Assembly (NCBI GenBank): GCA_964035795.1
Contig: OZ038321.1
Coordinates: 24,795,986-24,859,985 of the forward strand
Reading direction: 5' to 3'
Length of the DNA stretch: 64,000 nucleotides
Source: Pterobdella sp. o SKG-2022
Taxonomy: Eukaryota > Annelida > Clitellata > Hirudinida > Piscicolidae
The position numbers were made by a program, and so were the translations under genes. The number at the start of each line of letters is the position of its first letter. Positions within the stretch are counted from its first letter, which is position 1. Positions 32,939 through 51,500 of this stretch are shown one piece after another. The notes under the pieces are model-generated. The model saw only the letters and a program-made list of their open reading frames with translations, did not search any database and had not been told where the DNA came from.

Positions 32939-33593
32939 GCATACTTGTTATGATAAATTTTTTCAAAAAAAAAATGCTTTTTGATGAGTTATACATTATT
33001 ATTAAATATTATTATTGAAAAATAATTTTTCTTAAAAACTTCATTTGACATAAAAACAATTAGAAATAAAATATAACAATATTAATCAAAAAATACAAAA
33101 TGTTTTTAAACATAAAGTTTAAATTTAAACTAATCAGAATTAATTTAATTATATATTTTTTAAATCCAGTCACAATTTCAAGTTTTCATAATTTTTCCTT
33201 TTCAACCAATCAACTTTTAGATATATTCAAGACTTTCATGAAGTCGCAAAACTCACTATCTTCTCTTGATGAGTAAATGTTGAACTTTGTGAATAAAAAA
33301 TCTCTGGAACTTAGATGAAATAAACGAACCAAATTTTGATTTATTTACACAATATTTTTCAATATTTATTTTATATAATAATGGTGAAAATGATTTAAAC
33401 AACATAAATAATGAAAAGTTTTGAAAATAACTAGAAAATTTTTATAAAATTTTTTAGAGCATAGAAATTTTAGTTTTCACAAAAAAAAATCGTTTGCAAT
33501 TTTAATTTTAATATAAATTAAGCTCTATGTTTAGGTCAGCTTTGTATATAAACCATTCGGCGCTAACAAATTTATTTTTCGTCCACCATTTTA

Positions 33594-33615
33594 ATGCCCG
33601 AGATCTCGTCTAGAA

Positions 33616-33632
<17 letters not shown>
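33594..33632 (+). promoter_or_regulatory. Upstream ORF overlapping the SRSF10 start codon
   Basis: ATG at 33594 opens a 12-codon ORF (MPEISSRNVSVF) that ends at TAG 33630-33632, past the main ATG at 33616 and in another frame. If it lies in the 5' UTR it would reduce initiation at the main start. Confidence 0.5.
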
Positions 33633-36981
<3,349 letters not shown>

Positions 36982-39508
36982 GATTCGAGTCGCCATTATT
37001 GCTTCTTATGACTGTTTTATTTTTAGTTTTATAGAGAGAATACTTTATGAATAAATTCAATTTTTTTTATAAATATTTTTACGATTTCCTACAAACACTA
37101 AGAAATGGCCCAGACCAACATGTTTGAGATGACTAAGTTCACCATTAAGTGGCTCCTATAAGCGGTTTCTAATGCGCAGCTCATAGGTTTTACAAGGCGC
37201 TTTTACATGTGGACTATTAGATATTGGAAATTTTTGAATCAAGTTTCATGCGCATGCGAAGCTTGCATTTTTCCAAAAATAGTATTGTGATTTTCTCAAG
37301 CCGAAGAAAAATAACGAAATTCATTGACTAGTAAATTTTATTACTATGAAGCAAAAATTTTTAAATAATTAAAAATGAAAATCTTCCTTTTGACGAAATC
37401 TTTTGTAATTTTTAATAAAAAAAAGTTTAGTGTTCAATGAATCTCAAAGTTATTTTAATAAGAAATTGAACACAAAGTTTACAAGTATTAAATGCACAAA
37501 ACTTCGATTTATCATCAGGTGGCTGAGAAAACGCGCTATATAAATGTATAATGAACATGATTGGTGTTGAATGATGGCTTCATCATATTGCTTTTAGCAC
37601 CTTACTTTATGTTTAAAAAAGAACAACTATTGATCAGAACAATAAAGCCTTTCGTAAGTACAACTTTGGGGATTTTTTTCGATCGATAAACTTTTTCAAT
37701 ACACCAGTTATAGGCTAATTCATATCCAGCATTATTCAATTATCTTTGGTGAAGGCAATGTAAACTTTTTTTATAGTTTGTATACTTGTTAATGTGATTT
37801 CAACTTGAGAAAAGCTTCGTATTATAATTCAGTTAATAAAAGTGTTTATTGAAATCGTTTTTTGCAATGTAAACGTGTGATCTTAATTTTCCTAAGAAAT
37901 TCTCCCGGTTTTTTGACACTCTTGATTTTAATTTGAGCATTCGATTCATTTTAGGTAAATTTTTTAAAATTAGAACTCGCTAATTTCCTAGGTATTATAA
38001 GGTCAACAAAGTATTTATTTTAAAAAAGAACGTATTAGAAACCTCTCTAGGTATTTTGTTCAAAACCTTTCAAGTTTACTTGAATTTGAAAAATTAAATT
38101 TAGGTTTTGTGAAAGCCAAAAAAAATTCTGGCTTTAAGAATCCAAATCTAAAGTATTAAGACTTGGAACTTGACAAGATTAATCGATTAATCAGTCTGGA
38201 TTTAACATAAATTGCATCATCATCCTTTTACGTCCATTTCCATTTGCAGTATTCAAATATTCTTTAAACCAATTTTAAATAGAAAAGTTCACGCGAACAC
38301 TTTTTTAAATTAACAATTTTATTTGAAATCAAAGCTGCAATTTAATCTGAACTCAAAGAAACGTTTTTAAATTTAACTATGCCCATTGACTATATTGAAC
38401 CATGACTATAAGAAGAGGGCTGCTTCTGACATTTCCGAATGCTATTCCTTCTTTCAGTCAACAATGTTCTTCGTATTTGCAGTCTTCTACTACTTTATCA
38501 AGTAATACAAATGCCCTCAGTCTCGAGCGCCAGCTGTTGCAAAAGCAAGCATTGAAGATTGCCTAATTAGCATATTTGGCAATCTTCAGTTGATGACACG
38601 GCACTGTAAAGGTCGAAGCTAAGAATATCTGCAAACATCAGTTCCTCACACTTTTTGTGAGTGGAGTTCTCGTGCTGTCTGAATGTCTACTTCTACAAAT
38701 GTAGCTTTTGAAATTTTTACTTCAATAGTTTTTTCTAGCTACAAGATACATCATTCTACTATTATTGAAAAATTTAGATAAGAAATATTAAAATTTCAAA
38801 AAGCGTTGCTGTCTTTTGATAATTCAAAAAAATATTTCCAAAATTAGTTTGAAATATTAAAACTAAATTTTTGTAGGGTTTTGTTTTGATGTCTCACATG
38901 ATGTATAAGAAGCTTTTGTGAAAATCTTCGTAATTCCATTCTGTATCTAGAGCTATATGTTTCTAAAACTAATAAATAATATTTATTTATGTTTGATAAT
39001 AAAAAAAAATCAGTTTTATTTAGTATTCAGAACTATACAGTTTAAAAACTAATTTTAAATATTTTTAGAAAAATAGCACTGAGTATTTCTCGATGAAAAT
39101 GAAAAAGAAAAGGAGGAGATAGCTATATAAACATGTGAAAACGCGATATACATTTCAGAAACTAAACATAGTTTGAGAAACGGAGAGTTTACTTTTCAAA
39201 GATAAAGTATAAAATGTAGTCAAAGTTAAACGGTAAATAGAATAACATTAATAGCACGTTAGTACTTAGAAATGTATCAAAAAATTTTTTTTTTGTTGAA
39301 TTTGAAAAGCTTGAAAAATTATTTTGTTGAATTATGTTAAATCCTGAAATCAAAAGATAGTTTTTTAAACTTTGTTTTTTGTTGAAAAAAAGAATTATGA
39401 AAAAATAACCACGTCTCGGATATAAAGTTGAATAATTCAATTGAAACGCTCTGAAAAGAATGTTAACAATGGTCTAAAGAAATTAATTTAAAGAATAGTT
39501 CTAAAACA
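36982..39508. other. Intergenic region between SRSF10 and the receptor gene
   Basis: It holds the SRSF10 poly(A) signal (37050), a family B-like repeat on - (37440-37515), a family A repeat (37780-37860), a retroelement-like tail (37533-37560), and a G+C-richer block at 38400-38700 with a strong hairpin. The promoter of the receptor is presumably near the right end. Confidence 0.5.
38552..38589 (+). other. Perfect 11-bp hairpin
   Basis: TGAAGATTGCC (38553-38563) and GGCAATCTTCA (38578-38588) are exact reverse complements with a 14-base loop, in a block richer in G+C than its surroundings. It could be a structured RNA, an operator-like palindrome or chance. The stem looks short for a microRNA precursor. 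Confidence 0.5.
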
Positions 39509-42500
39509 ATGGAAATCTTAAAACTACACACAACACTCAGCATTTCCACATTGTACTTGATCATTCTCAGTTCGTGTCCCTGCGGCTCTAAGTGTCGAGA
39601 CAGGATGATGGAGTATGAAGATAAAGATATTTTTTGGATTCACTCCTGTTTCAAATGCGATAATTTCATTTTTGGAGATAATGTTGTTGTCATGAAATTG
39701 TTTGAAAAATCTTTTCAAATTTTTGAGAAATTAAAAATGATTGAACAGAATAACAAAAGTTCACATGGACTTAACCCTGATGAAAATCTTTCAACTTCCA
39801 CTACTATCAATCTATTTCAGCAAAAAAACACAAAATCATTAGAGAAAGAAAATTCTTCAAAACACCAAAATGTGTTGGATGAAAATCAAAAGAAAAGTGG
39901 AATAAAAACTTATAAGAGAATGAAAAAGGCTGATAGAAGGTGCTGGAATATTCTATCAAGCAAAGTTAATAGATTCTCAATTCCGATACTTTCAACACTT
40001 CAGAATGAAAAATTGATACCTACTAAAAGTTTCATAAGGCCATATAATTGCAGTCATCTTTTGAAAGATTTTCAAAAAAACAAAAGAAAAATAAAGCAGC
40101 ATTTTGACCAGATAAAAAATGTAAATGATTCTTACAGTCGAAATGAAACCGAATCAAACTTTTACAACTCACATATGCAGTTCAATAAGAAGAATTCAAA
40201 AATTAAAATAAAAAGAAATTCAAACAAAAAAAACGAAATAAAAATAAAAGAAAATAAAATTCCAAAAACTGCAGAAAATAAAGTTGCAGTTAACGACTCG
40301 GCTGATGTATTCTTAAGCAACAATAAAGAGCTCAATCCTCTTTCTCCCTTCAGATATCTTTATTTCAACAGACGTTTTTTAGTTATTAACTCTGATGACG
40401 ACACACAAAAAAGCGACAATGAACCACAAGACGATGATAACTATGAGAGCAAAGACCACTTTATGAAACTGTTATGCCTGAGTTTGAATGTTGAAGAGAG
40501 TCGGTGTTTAAGATGGAGCACTTGTTGCCTACACGCTCACCAATGTTGCCAGCGAATGCAGCTTGAAGACCAACTTATGCAAAACAACCACGTCAACAAG
40601 TTTGAAATCTCTCTGAACAACGGCAATCGCAACAACTTACAGAGCTACAACACAAGCTTCAATCAAAAGACTTCAAAAAAATGTGCCACTACATGGGATG
40701 GTTTTGCCTGCTGGGCAAGTCAGAAAGGGGTCAGTATAGTGAAGCAGTCTTGTCCAGTCTTTCTCGGAAACATTTCCCCTCAAAGTTAATGTTTTACAGT
40801 GAAAATCATTTCAAAATAATCACAAAAATACTTGTGAGAGATTCATTACATCCTTTCTAACGGTACATGCTGTGGTAACAGTCGTATGCTATAAGCAGAG
40901 ACGAATAACTAAGAAAGGTATCAAACATGGTTTGCATAAGTGAAGCCTTCTTAGACATCGGGTAAAACTCAATACTGTAGCGATTTTCCTTCACGTTTAT
41001 CCCTCATGGGCGTTTTTTATTAGGAGTTATATGGTAATAAAACACGCGTTATGTTAACAACGCAGCGTAATGTTTCTCAACGGGATGAAAAATTTTAATG
41101 CAGAACTTCGACGCAAAAAGCTCAATAGCTGCCCGATTTAATTCATAGTTGAGTATAAATAATGCAGATATGCAGAAAGATTGATGCGAAAATTGAGTTG
41201 ACACTCAGTCAAACATAATTATTTTTTTAGGGCTTGGATGTTGGGGTATATCACGAAAAAATATAATAAACCTGAAATTTTATCTTTTTTAGCAACTAGA
41301 TGAATTTATAATCATAAATAAGTATTTATAATAATGAATAAAAAAATTTGGAAAAATAAAATTTCAATATAAAATACAAAAAAAAACAAGATGTTACTTA
41401 AAATGACAGATACTATGTTTGTAATGGTTTTAAATATGAAAACGAAAAGACTAAATAAATTTTAAATTCAATTGATTGAAGAAAGAATAAAATGTCGAAA
41501 AACTGATTGAGTGAAATGAATAAAAATAAATAAATCGACAAAAAAAAAATTATTTAACAAAATGAATGAAACACCCAACAAGCAAAACACCCAAAATAAA
41601 ATTGAAGAAAAAACATCAAATTAATAAGAAATCTAAATAATCACTTCGTAATATAAACTAAATACCTTATTAAAAAACAAAGTGATAATAAAAAAATTTA
41701 ATAATAATAAAAAAAAATAATAATAAAAATAATAAAAAAAAATAATAATAAAAATAATAAAAAAAATAATAATAAAAAATTAAAATTACTAATAAAAAAA
41801 ATAATAAAAAATGATAATAAAAAAAATAATAAAAATAATAAAAAATGATAATAAAAGAAATAATAAAAATAATAAAAAATGATAATAATAAAAATAATAA
41901 AAATAATAAAAAATAATAAAACTGAAAACAGTATGACATAATAAAAAAAAAATGGATTTATAAAATAAGTTGGAAAAGAGCGAATAAACAAGGCACCAAA
42001 TGTTACATAAAGGTTCAGATTGTGAGGTTTAAAACACGTGAAACTGCTATTGAAGGCAGAAGGCTTATGTTATATGGAGTATATTAATAAAATTTTATGA
42101 ATCAGGGTTTTATGATGGAACTGAAGCTTTGGGAAATACAGTTTTGTTTGATATATGAAGTGTGTTTATTATAATTTTTTTTGCTGTAGAAAATTGTTTG
42201 GGAAATGTTTTGAGAGATTTATGTGTCGTGTCTCAAACAGTGGTATAGATGGAAATAAAAAAAACAATGAAGAGGATTGAGAACTAGTGAGTAAAAAAAG
42301 AAATAGAAAAATTAATCACTAAGACAGAAGGAAATGTGAAATTATTATTTGATAAGCAAAAAATATCAATGAAAATCAAAGAAGAAATAAATTAAATAAA
42401 AGCAACACAGTTCATACATTTAAAAAATAGATTTACAAGACACAGTTTGACTTTTGCTCAAAAATAAATTTTAATTAACTTAAACTCTTTTTTACAGCTT

Positions 42501-45500
42501 AAATATTTTTATTTCACTATAAACTTAAAATTATACAAAGTTTATTTAGAATTTTATATTAGAGCTGAAAAATACTTCAGTTTTTTTCACGAATAAAATT
42601 TTATTTTTTTTAATTCGAAAATAATGTGAAAAATTCATTTTTTATTTTTTATCAATTTGAATTCAAAATTTTGGTGAAAATACTACACAAAAGATACATT
42701 TGAAGATAATAGAATCTATGTGGAAATATGCATGCAAAGAACCTTTTTGACGAAACAAAACAACATATTTGATGAACAAAATTTGATAAAACCTCACTAT
42801 AATAAACTAAATCAAAATTTAAATAAAATATAGTTGAAAAACAAATATATTCTGAAATCCAAAACAAAATGATCTTCAAAAAATATGAATATCGATATTG
42901 TTTCAAAACCTCAAAAATGTTATTCATTAAAAAGGCAAAAATGATTTGAAATACTTCAATAGGTTATTCATTTCACCATCAGATTATAATCCTGATGATG
43001 AAACTATGATATGAATACCAGCCTCCAAAATGTGAATTAGGAAAACATCGCAAAATTTTAAATTTAATACTAACAAAAGGTTTATCGATGTATTTCCTAT
43101 ATCATCATTAATTAATTAATATGGGATAATGTTGAAATAAAAATTTCTTCAACATATTTTTTCCGCAGAAAAAGCTGTGAAAGAGTGCACTGAACATGGG
43201 TGGAAAAAAAAAATGGACAAGGAGTGGACAGATTACACTGACTGCATCAACAGAAACGTTAGTTTAGTTCATTACTGTGAAGCTTTTAAATAGAAAAGTT
43301 TGGAGGTTTTTACTTCTGAAATATGGTCCAGCACCATAACTAAATCAAGTTTAATGATGTAAACGTTAAAAATTGTAAGACAATATTCGCAACTTAGTCT
43401 GTCTTAATGATCTAATATTAAATATATTTAATTGAACCTCTTGCATTGAAAAAATTAAATAGATTGACGCTTGTCCTATTGGCTTTTATAATGTTTCTTT
43501 GACTGCTTTCAAAGCCACGTATTTCATATATCCTCATAACTGTAATCCTTTGTGATTGAACTGTCTCAGAGGCAAACCTTATTTACAAACTTTCTATTCA
43601 TAATACAACTAAAAGAACTATGGCGGCGTACTACGATGTCGAAAAAAAAAAATAAGAACAGTAATTTTTATTTTATACTTCAAAAGGAACAGTTTACAAA
43701 ATATTCGATAAGTTAGATTTTATGAGAAAAATTATTTTATTTTTAGTTCATATATATATAAATAGAGTTTTTTTTAATTTTAGCGTCATAAAATTTTCTC
43801 TACTTGTTCTTCTATTATCTTCATAACTTAAGTTTTCACTGTAAGATTTGAATCAAACACTTTTATTAACTGAATAATAACATAAAGTTTTTCGTAATTT
43901 GAACACACATTATCAAGTATACAAACTTCATAATAGGAGTTCAACTTACGAAAAGATTCGTGTTATGATTCAGTTAATAAAAGCGTTTGATTCAAATCAT
44001 TTTTGTTAATAAGCTAGTTTAGTTAATTGGAAAGTTTTTAAAGTATGAAGTTAATGTTTATGTTATATATTATATTATATTTTTGCACTATTGATAAAAT
44101 CACTATAGTTGTTATTTTTAGATTCAAAAATCATACGCAACGTATTATATTTAGTATATTAGTTATAGACAAAAGGCTAATAGAAAATTTACGATAATTT
44201 TAGTTTTAATTGAGCTTCTATTAAAAATCTTGAGATATTTTCGAGTCGATGAAAAAAAGCTCGAAGCAATTTTACAACTCATCCAAGACCGCCAAGGGAC
44301 CCAGGTTTTAAAAAATAACATACCCCAGCTAGTATTTATATTATCTCACATTTAGTAAAAAAATAATCAAAAGATGAGTTTTGAAATAACCGTTCAACGT
44401 TATATTATATACAATACATACCCAATTGCTTTGATTGACAACTTCATAATTTAATGAAAATATTAGTCTGGTTCCCATAGATTAGCACACTGTGAAGCAT
44501 ATCAATTGCAAAATGTAAGCCCTTATTAGAAGCAACCTATTGGTCAACTTACTCAAGCATGCAAAAAATCGTAGTTTGAGCTGCAATAGGTTGAGATTTT
44601 TTCTTATAACTATGTGGTAAGCAACGCTCCAAAGCATCATTTGAAAATATAAGTTAGAAAGGAGAAAAGCATCCTAGTTTCAATAACTACATATCTTTCT
44701 TTAAAAAAAGTAGATTGAGTTATGGAACAATTAATTTTGATATTATTCGGTTATTACAACTTATACACTAATAAAAGTGTTCATAAATAATATTTGCATG
44801 CCATATAACTTCAAAATATTTCGCTCTTGAGTAAGACTTCAATTATCGAAAATTTCAAATAATTTATTAAATAAACGAGTGTAAATAATTTTTTTTATTT
44901 CAAAGAAATTTCATGAAATTTAATTCATTAAGAAACATACGATGTCTCTAAAAACTGAAGTTTGTAGGTGAAAATAAGAAACACCAAAAAAAATATGAAA
45001 CATTTGAAAATGTAATTCTCCATGGAGATTTGCATCGTTAAATGTTTTTAGTGTGTTTCTCATACTTGGAAATTTTTTTAAGGAAAATTTGTTAAGGAAA
45101 AGCTTTGCATCTTAATAAAAATTATCAGTGTGCTTAAATATACTCATTTTATTGTAGCTAGTGGAAAATCGTTAGATGTTTTTTTACTTTTAAGCTTTCA
45201 TAACTTCTATAAGCTTAAATTTAAGTTTAAAACTTGGCTAAACACATTTATTTTTAAATTAAAAGCACTCAATTCCAAATAAGCAATTGCATTATAAGCT
45301 AGAGTTGCAATATACGATGATGCTCGTCCTTGTTGCAATATATAAGCAAATAAACAGTCGTCTTACATGGTTTTACGTCGCAAAGAATGTTGTATAGAAC
45401 CTAAACCCTATATTAGTAAGCACATAAACTATAAGGGATCCCCGTATCTTCACAATATTCTGGCCAACAAAACTTCATCAAATGAACCTTCTTATTGAGC

Positions 45501-48500
45501 GTACATCAAAAGGTTGTTCTTCTTCACGGAGTCAATGCTGAGAAGTAGATGTTGATGAATGCTATGTTGGGTGTTGTGATGCAGAGCCAGTGTTAAGGTA
45601 TGACTTGAAGCCAGTATTTAAAAAGATTTAAATATATTATGTTGGAATAGTATGTGTTATAACCTACAAGTGCACTTTTTTAGTGTTAGCTCAGTATTGT
45701 ATGTATTAGATAACGTACAAAACTCTGCGTTTTTGGGATTTTGATGCAAAGCAGAATGGTTTTTATAAGACCAGCTCACTCAACTACTAACATACAAAAA
45801 CATCACTCGATGATGTAAGCTTGACTTAATTTTTTTATTTAAAATAAAATTTAAAAAAACTAGTTGATTTTTATGTTTTTACATATGTATCTGACTTTTA
45901 AGGAAATAGAAGAATCTAAATTACCCTTTGAAGTTATCCTAAGGTCAAAATGATCTGAAATTGTGACTATCTTTACGAAGTTTATTAAAAATTTCGTCTT
46001 TAACCTTGATTAGAATACAGTTGAAACAACAGAATCAGACGTCTATAAAATCTCTACTATTTACTATTGTTATATATGCCAACCATGTAGCTCAGCTGGT
46101 ATAAAATTGGATTATTTATCAAGTTACCGGGCTCAATCCTGTGTTGGGACGATAATTAGCACCTCTTCCACAGTGTATTTTCACAGCATTAAATTTGTAG
46201 CAAGCACTTTGATCTATAAAGAAATGAATTTTATAAATACTACATTACATTAAATTGTAATACTAGATTAACAAATTACCTGTATCTTATGTGAGGTCAT
46301 TAAGTGAAATATTCTATACATTATTTTAGTTCAATGAGCTTAGTAGTAGTTTTAGAAAACTTATAAGATGAATCACAGTTTTCACTGCATATTTAATATT
46401 ATAAGCGCAAGTTTATGTAATAATAAATATAAACTACGTGCAACTATAAACTTGTATTATCACACATTTATCACTATTTTTGATTTTTAAAAATTAAAGT
46501 GAGGTTGTTTTTTAAATAAATTCATTTTTCAAAAGTAAAATAAATTTTGAAAAGTTTGACTTAATCTTAAATCGTTATTTCAAAGTTATTGACATAATTG
46601 AAGAAAATGCTTAGGTATATAAAAATTTAGAGGTTGGATCAAAAGGCACTAAAAAATTATTACTGCAAACCGACTTCCCTGAGATTTTGCTCTATTATTT
46701 TATTTCTAGAAAAATTTCCTTATATTTTGCTATGGACAAAAGTTTAATTTTTTTCGCGAAAGTCTATAAATTTAACTTTTTATTTTTATCGAATTTTGAA
46801 ACTGTTAAATGCAATTTTAACTCATAAATAAGGCATTTGATGAATGAAGAATATCAAGTTATATAAAAAAGATGCAATTTGGTTTTTAAATGAATACAAT
46901 CTAATATAAAAGTACACTTGGAAAGTTGAGTTTTATTTCATTGGAAAATTTTATTTTAAAAATGATCAAAATCGGTTTTGAATGGAATTTGTAAATTTTG
47001 ACTTTAAAGCACTCGATTGAAAATTTGAGAAATCTGATAATTTTTATTTTTTAGTTAATGATATAAAATATTATTCCATAAATTTTTTAATTATAACTTT
47101 TAGTTGAATATACTTAATATTAAAAAACTTCTAAATCAACAAAATAAAATAAAAAAAATGAGATAAAAAAGATGATTGGGATAAAAAATGTAATAACAAT
47201 CACAACATAAAAACAAAAATCAATGCGCCTGGTTACATATTGAGTTTTTAGTAGTTAGGGTTAAAATATTGTTTTTTTTTATACCCAGAACAAAAATAAT
47301 GATATTTATTAGCACTTCTGTTTTTATACATAACATCAAATTAGCTTAAAGAAGTTTAAAATCATTTTTCAAGAACATCGTATGTGTTGTAATATAATTT
47401 TCAACCAAAGTCTGAGTTCAAAAAATTTTTGAATGAATTTATAGAAAGCAATAACTAGATTTGTAGGTGATTTATACCTTACTATTAAATGTTTTTCGAC
47501 AACACTAGATTTTTATTCAATAAGAAAAAAATTTATTTCAAAATTTCTCAAATTCAAAGCTTATTCAAAAAACTAAAGCTTAATATGAAAAAACTGTTAA
47601 AAAAATAAATAATTTTAAAAGTAAACCCTCTGAACCCCCTCAAGTTCGAGGTGTTTAAAACCAACGTTTCCATAGCGATGAATTGTCTGTCAGTCGTCGC
47701 CCTGGTCCCAGCCCTCCTTATCTTTATCTGCTACAGGTTGGCCAAGTTTTAAGAATTTTGATATAGTGAAATTATTGTTTTCGAATTTTTTTTGTTTAGC
47801 AAAGGGTCTCAACTTCATTGACTTCATTGTGATCTTAGATTAATTTTCTAGATGGAAGGCTTAGAGATTGTTTTGATGAACGAATGTTATTTAATTGTTT
47901 CAATGGAAGTTCATAAAGTTGTTTAAGTTCTTAAAAGTTTTTTTTAAGTTCTTTAAGTCCATGAGTATGTAGATAGTTTTCATCAGCTAGGTGATCAGAT
48001 ATTTATATGGTGGAAATGACAATGCTGAAAACGACCTTTAAGAGAACTCATGAGTAATCAAGTCAATCATTCAGTCGCCTTTGACTGGAATTTCGGTTGC
48101 GTAATTGATTGGTTTGCCAGAGCGCTACTCTAAAAAAGTCTACGAACTGAGCCCAAACTGAACTATCAACGTCCTTTGATTGTTATAGAGTTTGTGAATT
48201 TAGTTATCGTTCAACCGTTAATTAGTTAGAACCTTGGAAAAGTGTATATATTGAAAAAAAATATTATAAACTTTTAGTGAAATTAAACTCAGAATATTGG
48301 ATAGAAAAAAATTTTAGTAAAAATTTCAGATGATAATCGAAAATAATTAGGGTGAAAATGTGTGCTTGCAAATTTGGGACGTGCAAGAAAATAATTAATG
48401 CTGTGCACGGCCTTTAATACTGATGAATTTAAAAAAAGGCTCATAAATGCCAAATTTTGCAAAAAATGTGAATTCAAATCTAGATATAATTATAGTTACA

Positions 48501-51500
48501 TAAATTTAAAAGTTAATTTGAAACATGTTTCAAGGATGTGTATGTAGTTATAAATTAGCTTTTGAGATAATATAAACTTTTTTGTGTTCAATTCATTTGA
48601 GATTTGAACATTATATAACAGTTGAAAATTTTATGGAATGTTTTTGAAGTATTATTATATGTTGAACAGTTTTTATGAAACTACTAATTATGAGCAAGTT
48701 TTGTTTGGAAACAACAAACTTTGAGATCTAAATGTCGCTTTTTGATCTACTGTGTCAAACACTTGAGTGCCGTTTTCTATCAAAAACACGATATCAAAAT
48801 AAAAAACAAACAAATAAAATAAATAACATACTGAATAATGTAATTAGACTCACAGCGCTTATTAATTAAAATCAGTCTTTATTGGTAATTAAAGTTGGCT
48901 TGCATTAATTGAGAAACATTATAAAAAAGTTTCATAGCAGAGAAATGATTTAGAGAACCAGGTAAATGGAAGGATTAATCGCTAATTAAACATTACCCCT
49001 TGTAGAATCTGGTTTCGAATCGCATTGCATAAGAAAATATATTTCATGAGATTTTTCATTCTTAATAACTTGTTTAGCAAATTAAAAATAAATACAACTC
49101 AGAATTTTTTTGTTTTTTTTTTAAAAACTGCAAAAAAATTTAAAAAGATTTTTTAGACTTATTTTTGAAAAATGAATTTCATTGAAATTTTTTTTTTTGA
49201 GAGTCTATTAAAACGAAATATTTTCAATAAAAATTTATTTAAGAATTTTTTTTATTTTAATTTAAAAAATTATTTTACGGCAAAATTCATTCTTGAAATT
49301 TATTGTCATAAGAATATTATTTTTATAAAGATTAATAAAAAAATAAATCTTATAAAACCCGCCATCATTAGAATTTATTAGATTTTTTCCATTTCTCAAT
49401 CAAAATATTTTCAATACAACTTTTTCAAAATTGGATAACCTTGAATAACTTTATTCAAGCTTTTCTTCAGCTTATACTCATATTTATATGTATATATATT
49501 GGGTTTTCAAAATTTCAACTTGCTTCTCGGAAGGTAGCATACGTGATGTTACAATTGCAAAAAATTCACATCCTGTTTTTTTTAAAATTTTTTCAAAAAA
49601 TTTTGAAATAAATATTTTGTTTCTATAACAAACGTTTGTAATTATATTATATATTATGGTTCTCATTAATTTTGTGTATATTTCAAAGTATAGCTATAAA
49701 TTTTGTAGTTTTGTTCCTATCGCTTTTAAACAGTTTGAATTGACAATACGGGGAGATCAACCGGCTAAATATGTGTTATTAGTAATCTTTTCTCCAGCAA
49801 TTATCTATAACCTGGTGATAGAAGGCTCTTATTCGAGTTTAAATTGAATCTAAAAACTTTTGAACTAAAAAATTGCATACATTTTTCAAAGATAAACGAG
49901 AGAAGGTCAACAAACACAAAATTTATTTAAAAAAAACACGAAGCTTTTTGTAAGACTAGCTTAAATTATCAAATGATCAAGTTTTTATCACTTGATAATG
50001 CTTCGTGTCTTTTTTAAAATAAATACTTAGTGCTTGTTGATCTTACAATTTGATTCAGCCTAATATACTTAATAAACAAGAAAATTAAACACAAAGTATT
50101 TATCAACTCAATTCACAAAGTTATCTTCAAGACAAACTTACATTATCAAGTGATCTTCTAAAAAATATTTTAATTAATCGTTTCAAAATTCTACACAACA
50201 AAAACTCGAAAATGCGCATGTTTGAGTAGAAAAATCTCACCATTGAATACATGTGTCAAAACTCACGTTTCAGAGGATTAGTAAAGTGAATCATTTACTT
50301 TTTTGAAGTTGTGTTACAAGGCAGTAAATCTGCGCAGATAAAGCAGTTAAAGTGACTGGAAACGTTTTTTTGATTGAGTTGAAACTATGAAAAATTGGAA
50401 AAGTTGGACATCAAAGTGGAGAATTTCAATTTATGAAAAGTTTTCAGTTATAAATTAAGTTAGGTCTTTTTGTTATGTTGGTTAAAAATAAATTTTCCAT
50501 AGGTTAATATATTTTAGAACTTTTTCCATTTCTTATTTGAAACTTGGCAGGTAATAAACTCATTTAAATTATTTTTTATTTTTCATTTATTTAAATTCTT
50601 ACGCTTATAAGAGAATTTATGAACGTTCAATGCTTAAATAAAAATTTCTCATCAAAGTGCTTGTTTTCTTTGACATTTTGATCTTACCATTCTACATTTT
50701 TTTCTTTAAAACACTTTTGATGTTCAAACTTTAGATATTATTTGCATATTTTTCAAAAAAGTTCATTTTGAAAAGCGCCAATTATGGTTTTCAAAATTTT
50801 CCAATTCATCATCTTCAAAAGAAAAATTTCTTTTCCAAAATAATTTTTAGTTTTTGCAAAAAATATAGTTAAAACTAAAGTCACCATGTAATTATTTTAC
50901 GTCTTTTCCACACAACTACTTTAAAACTTTTGACAATTTTTAAACTCATTTATGCTGTGTGTTGAACTGTTGAACTTTTTTTGTTGAAATTCATAAAGAA
51001 TTTACATTAATATGATTTTTAAATAAATTGTAATGGATATATTCAAAAACATATTTGTTGTTAACATATTGATATTTAGTTCACAAAATATCTGATAGAT
51101 GAAAAAACCAGTTATTTCGTATTGTTTGAAAGTTATTAGTTATGTATTTATTCAAAGCTTGCTTCTTCCATTCTCCTCTGTTTCGAGCTTTTGTCTTGGC
51201 TTTATCCAGGCTCGTTAAACCCATTTCCTTCTTTGTATTTTTTGTTACTGTGGCTATATTTATGCGTGGACGCCCTCTTTGTTTTTTACCGCTGAATGCA
51301 TTTTGAAGTTCTATTGCCATCGTTGTGTTTGGCTGCGTAGAATATGTCCAAGGTAGCTCCATCTTCTTTTCCTTATCAATTCTCCTATGTTTTTAACTTT
51401 GGCTTTTTTTAAGGTTTTTATTTTAGATAGAATATTCCACATAATTTTCTCCCGAAAACCTCTAGACTTTTCAGATCACTTTCGTATATTTTTATCTTGT

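Noticed and set aside
41670..41991. Long hydrophobic ORFs on the - strand (Phe/Tyr/Leu/Ile)
   Set aside because: They arise from the AAT/A-rich low-complexity array, not from a membrane protein.
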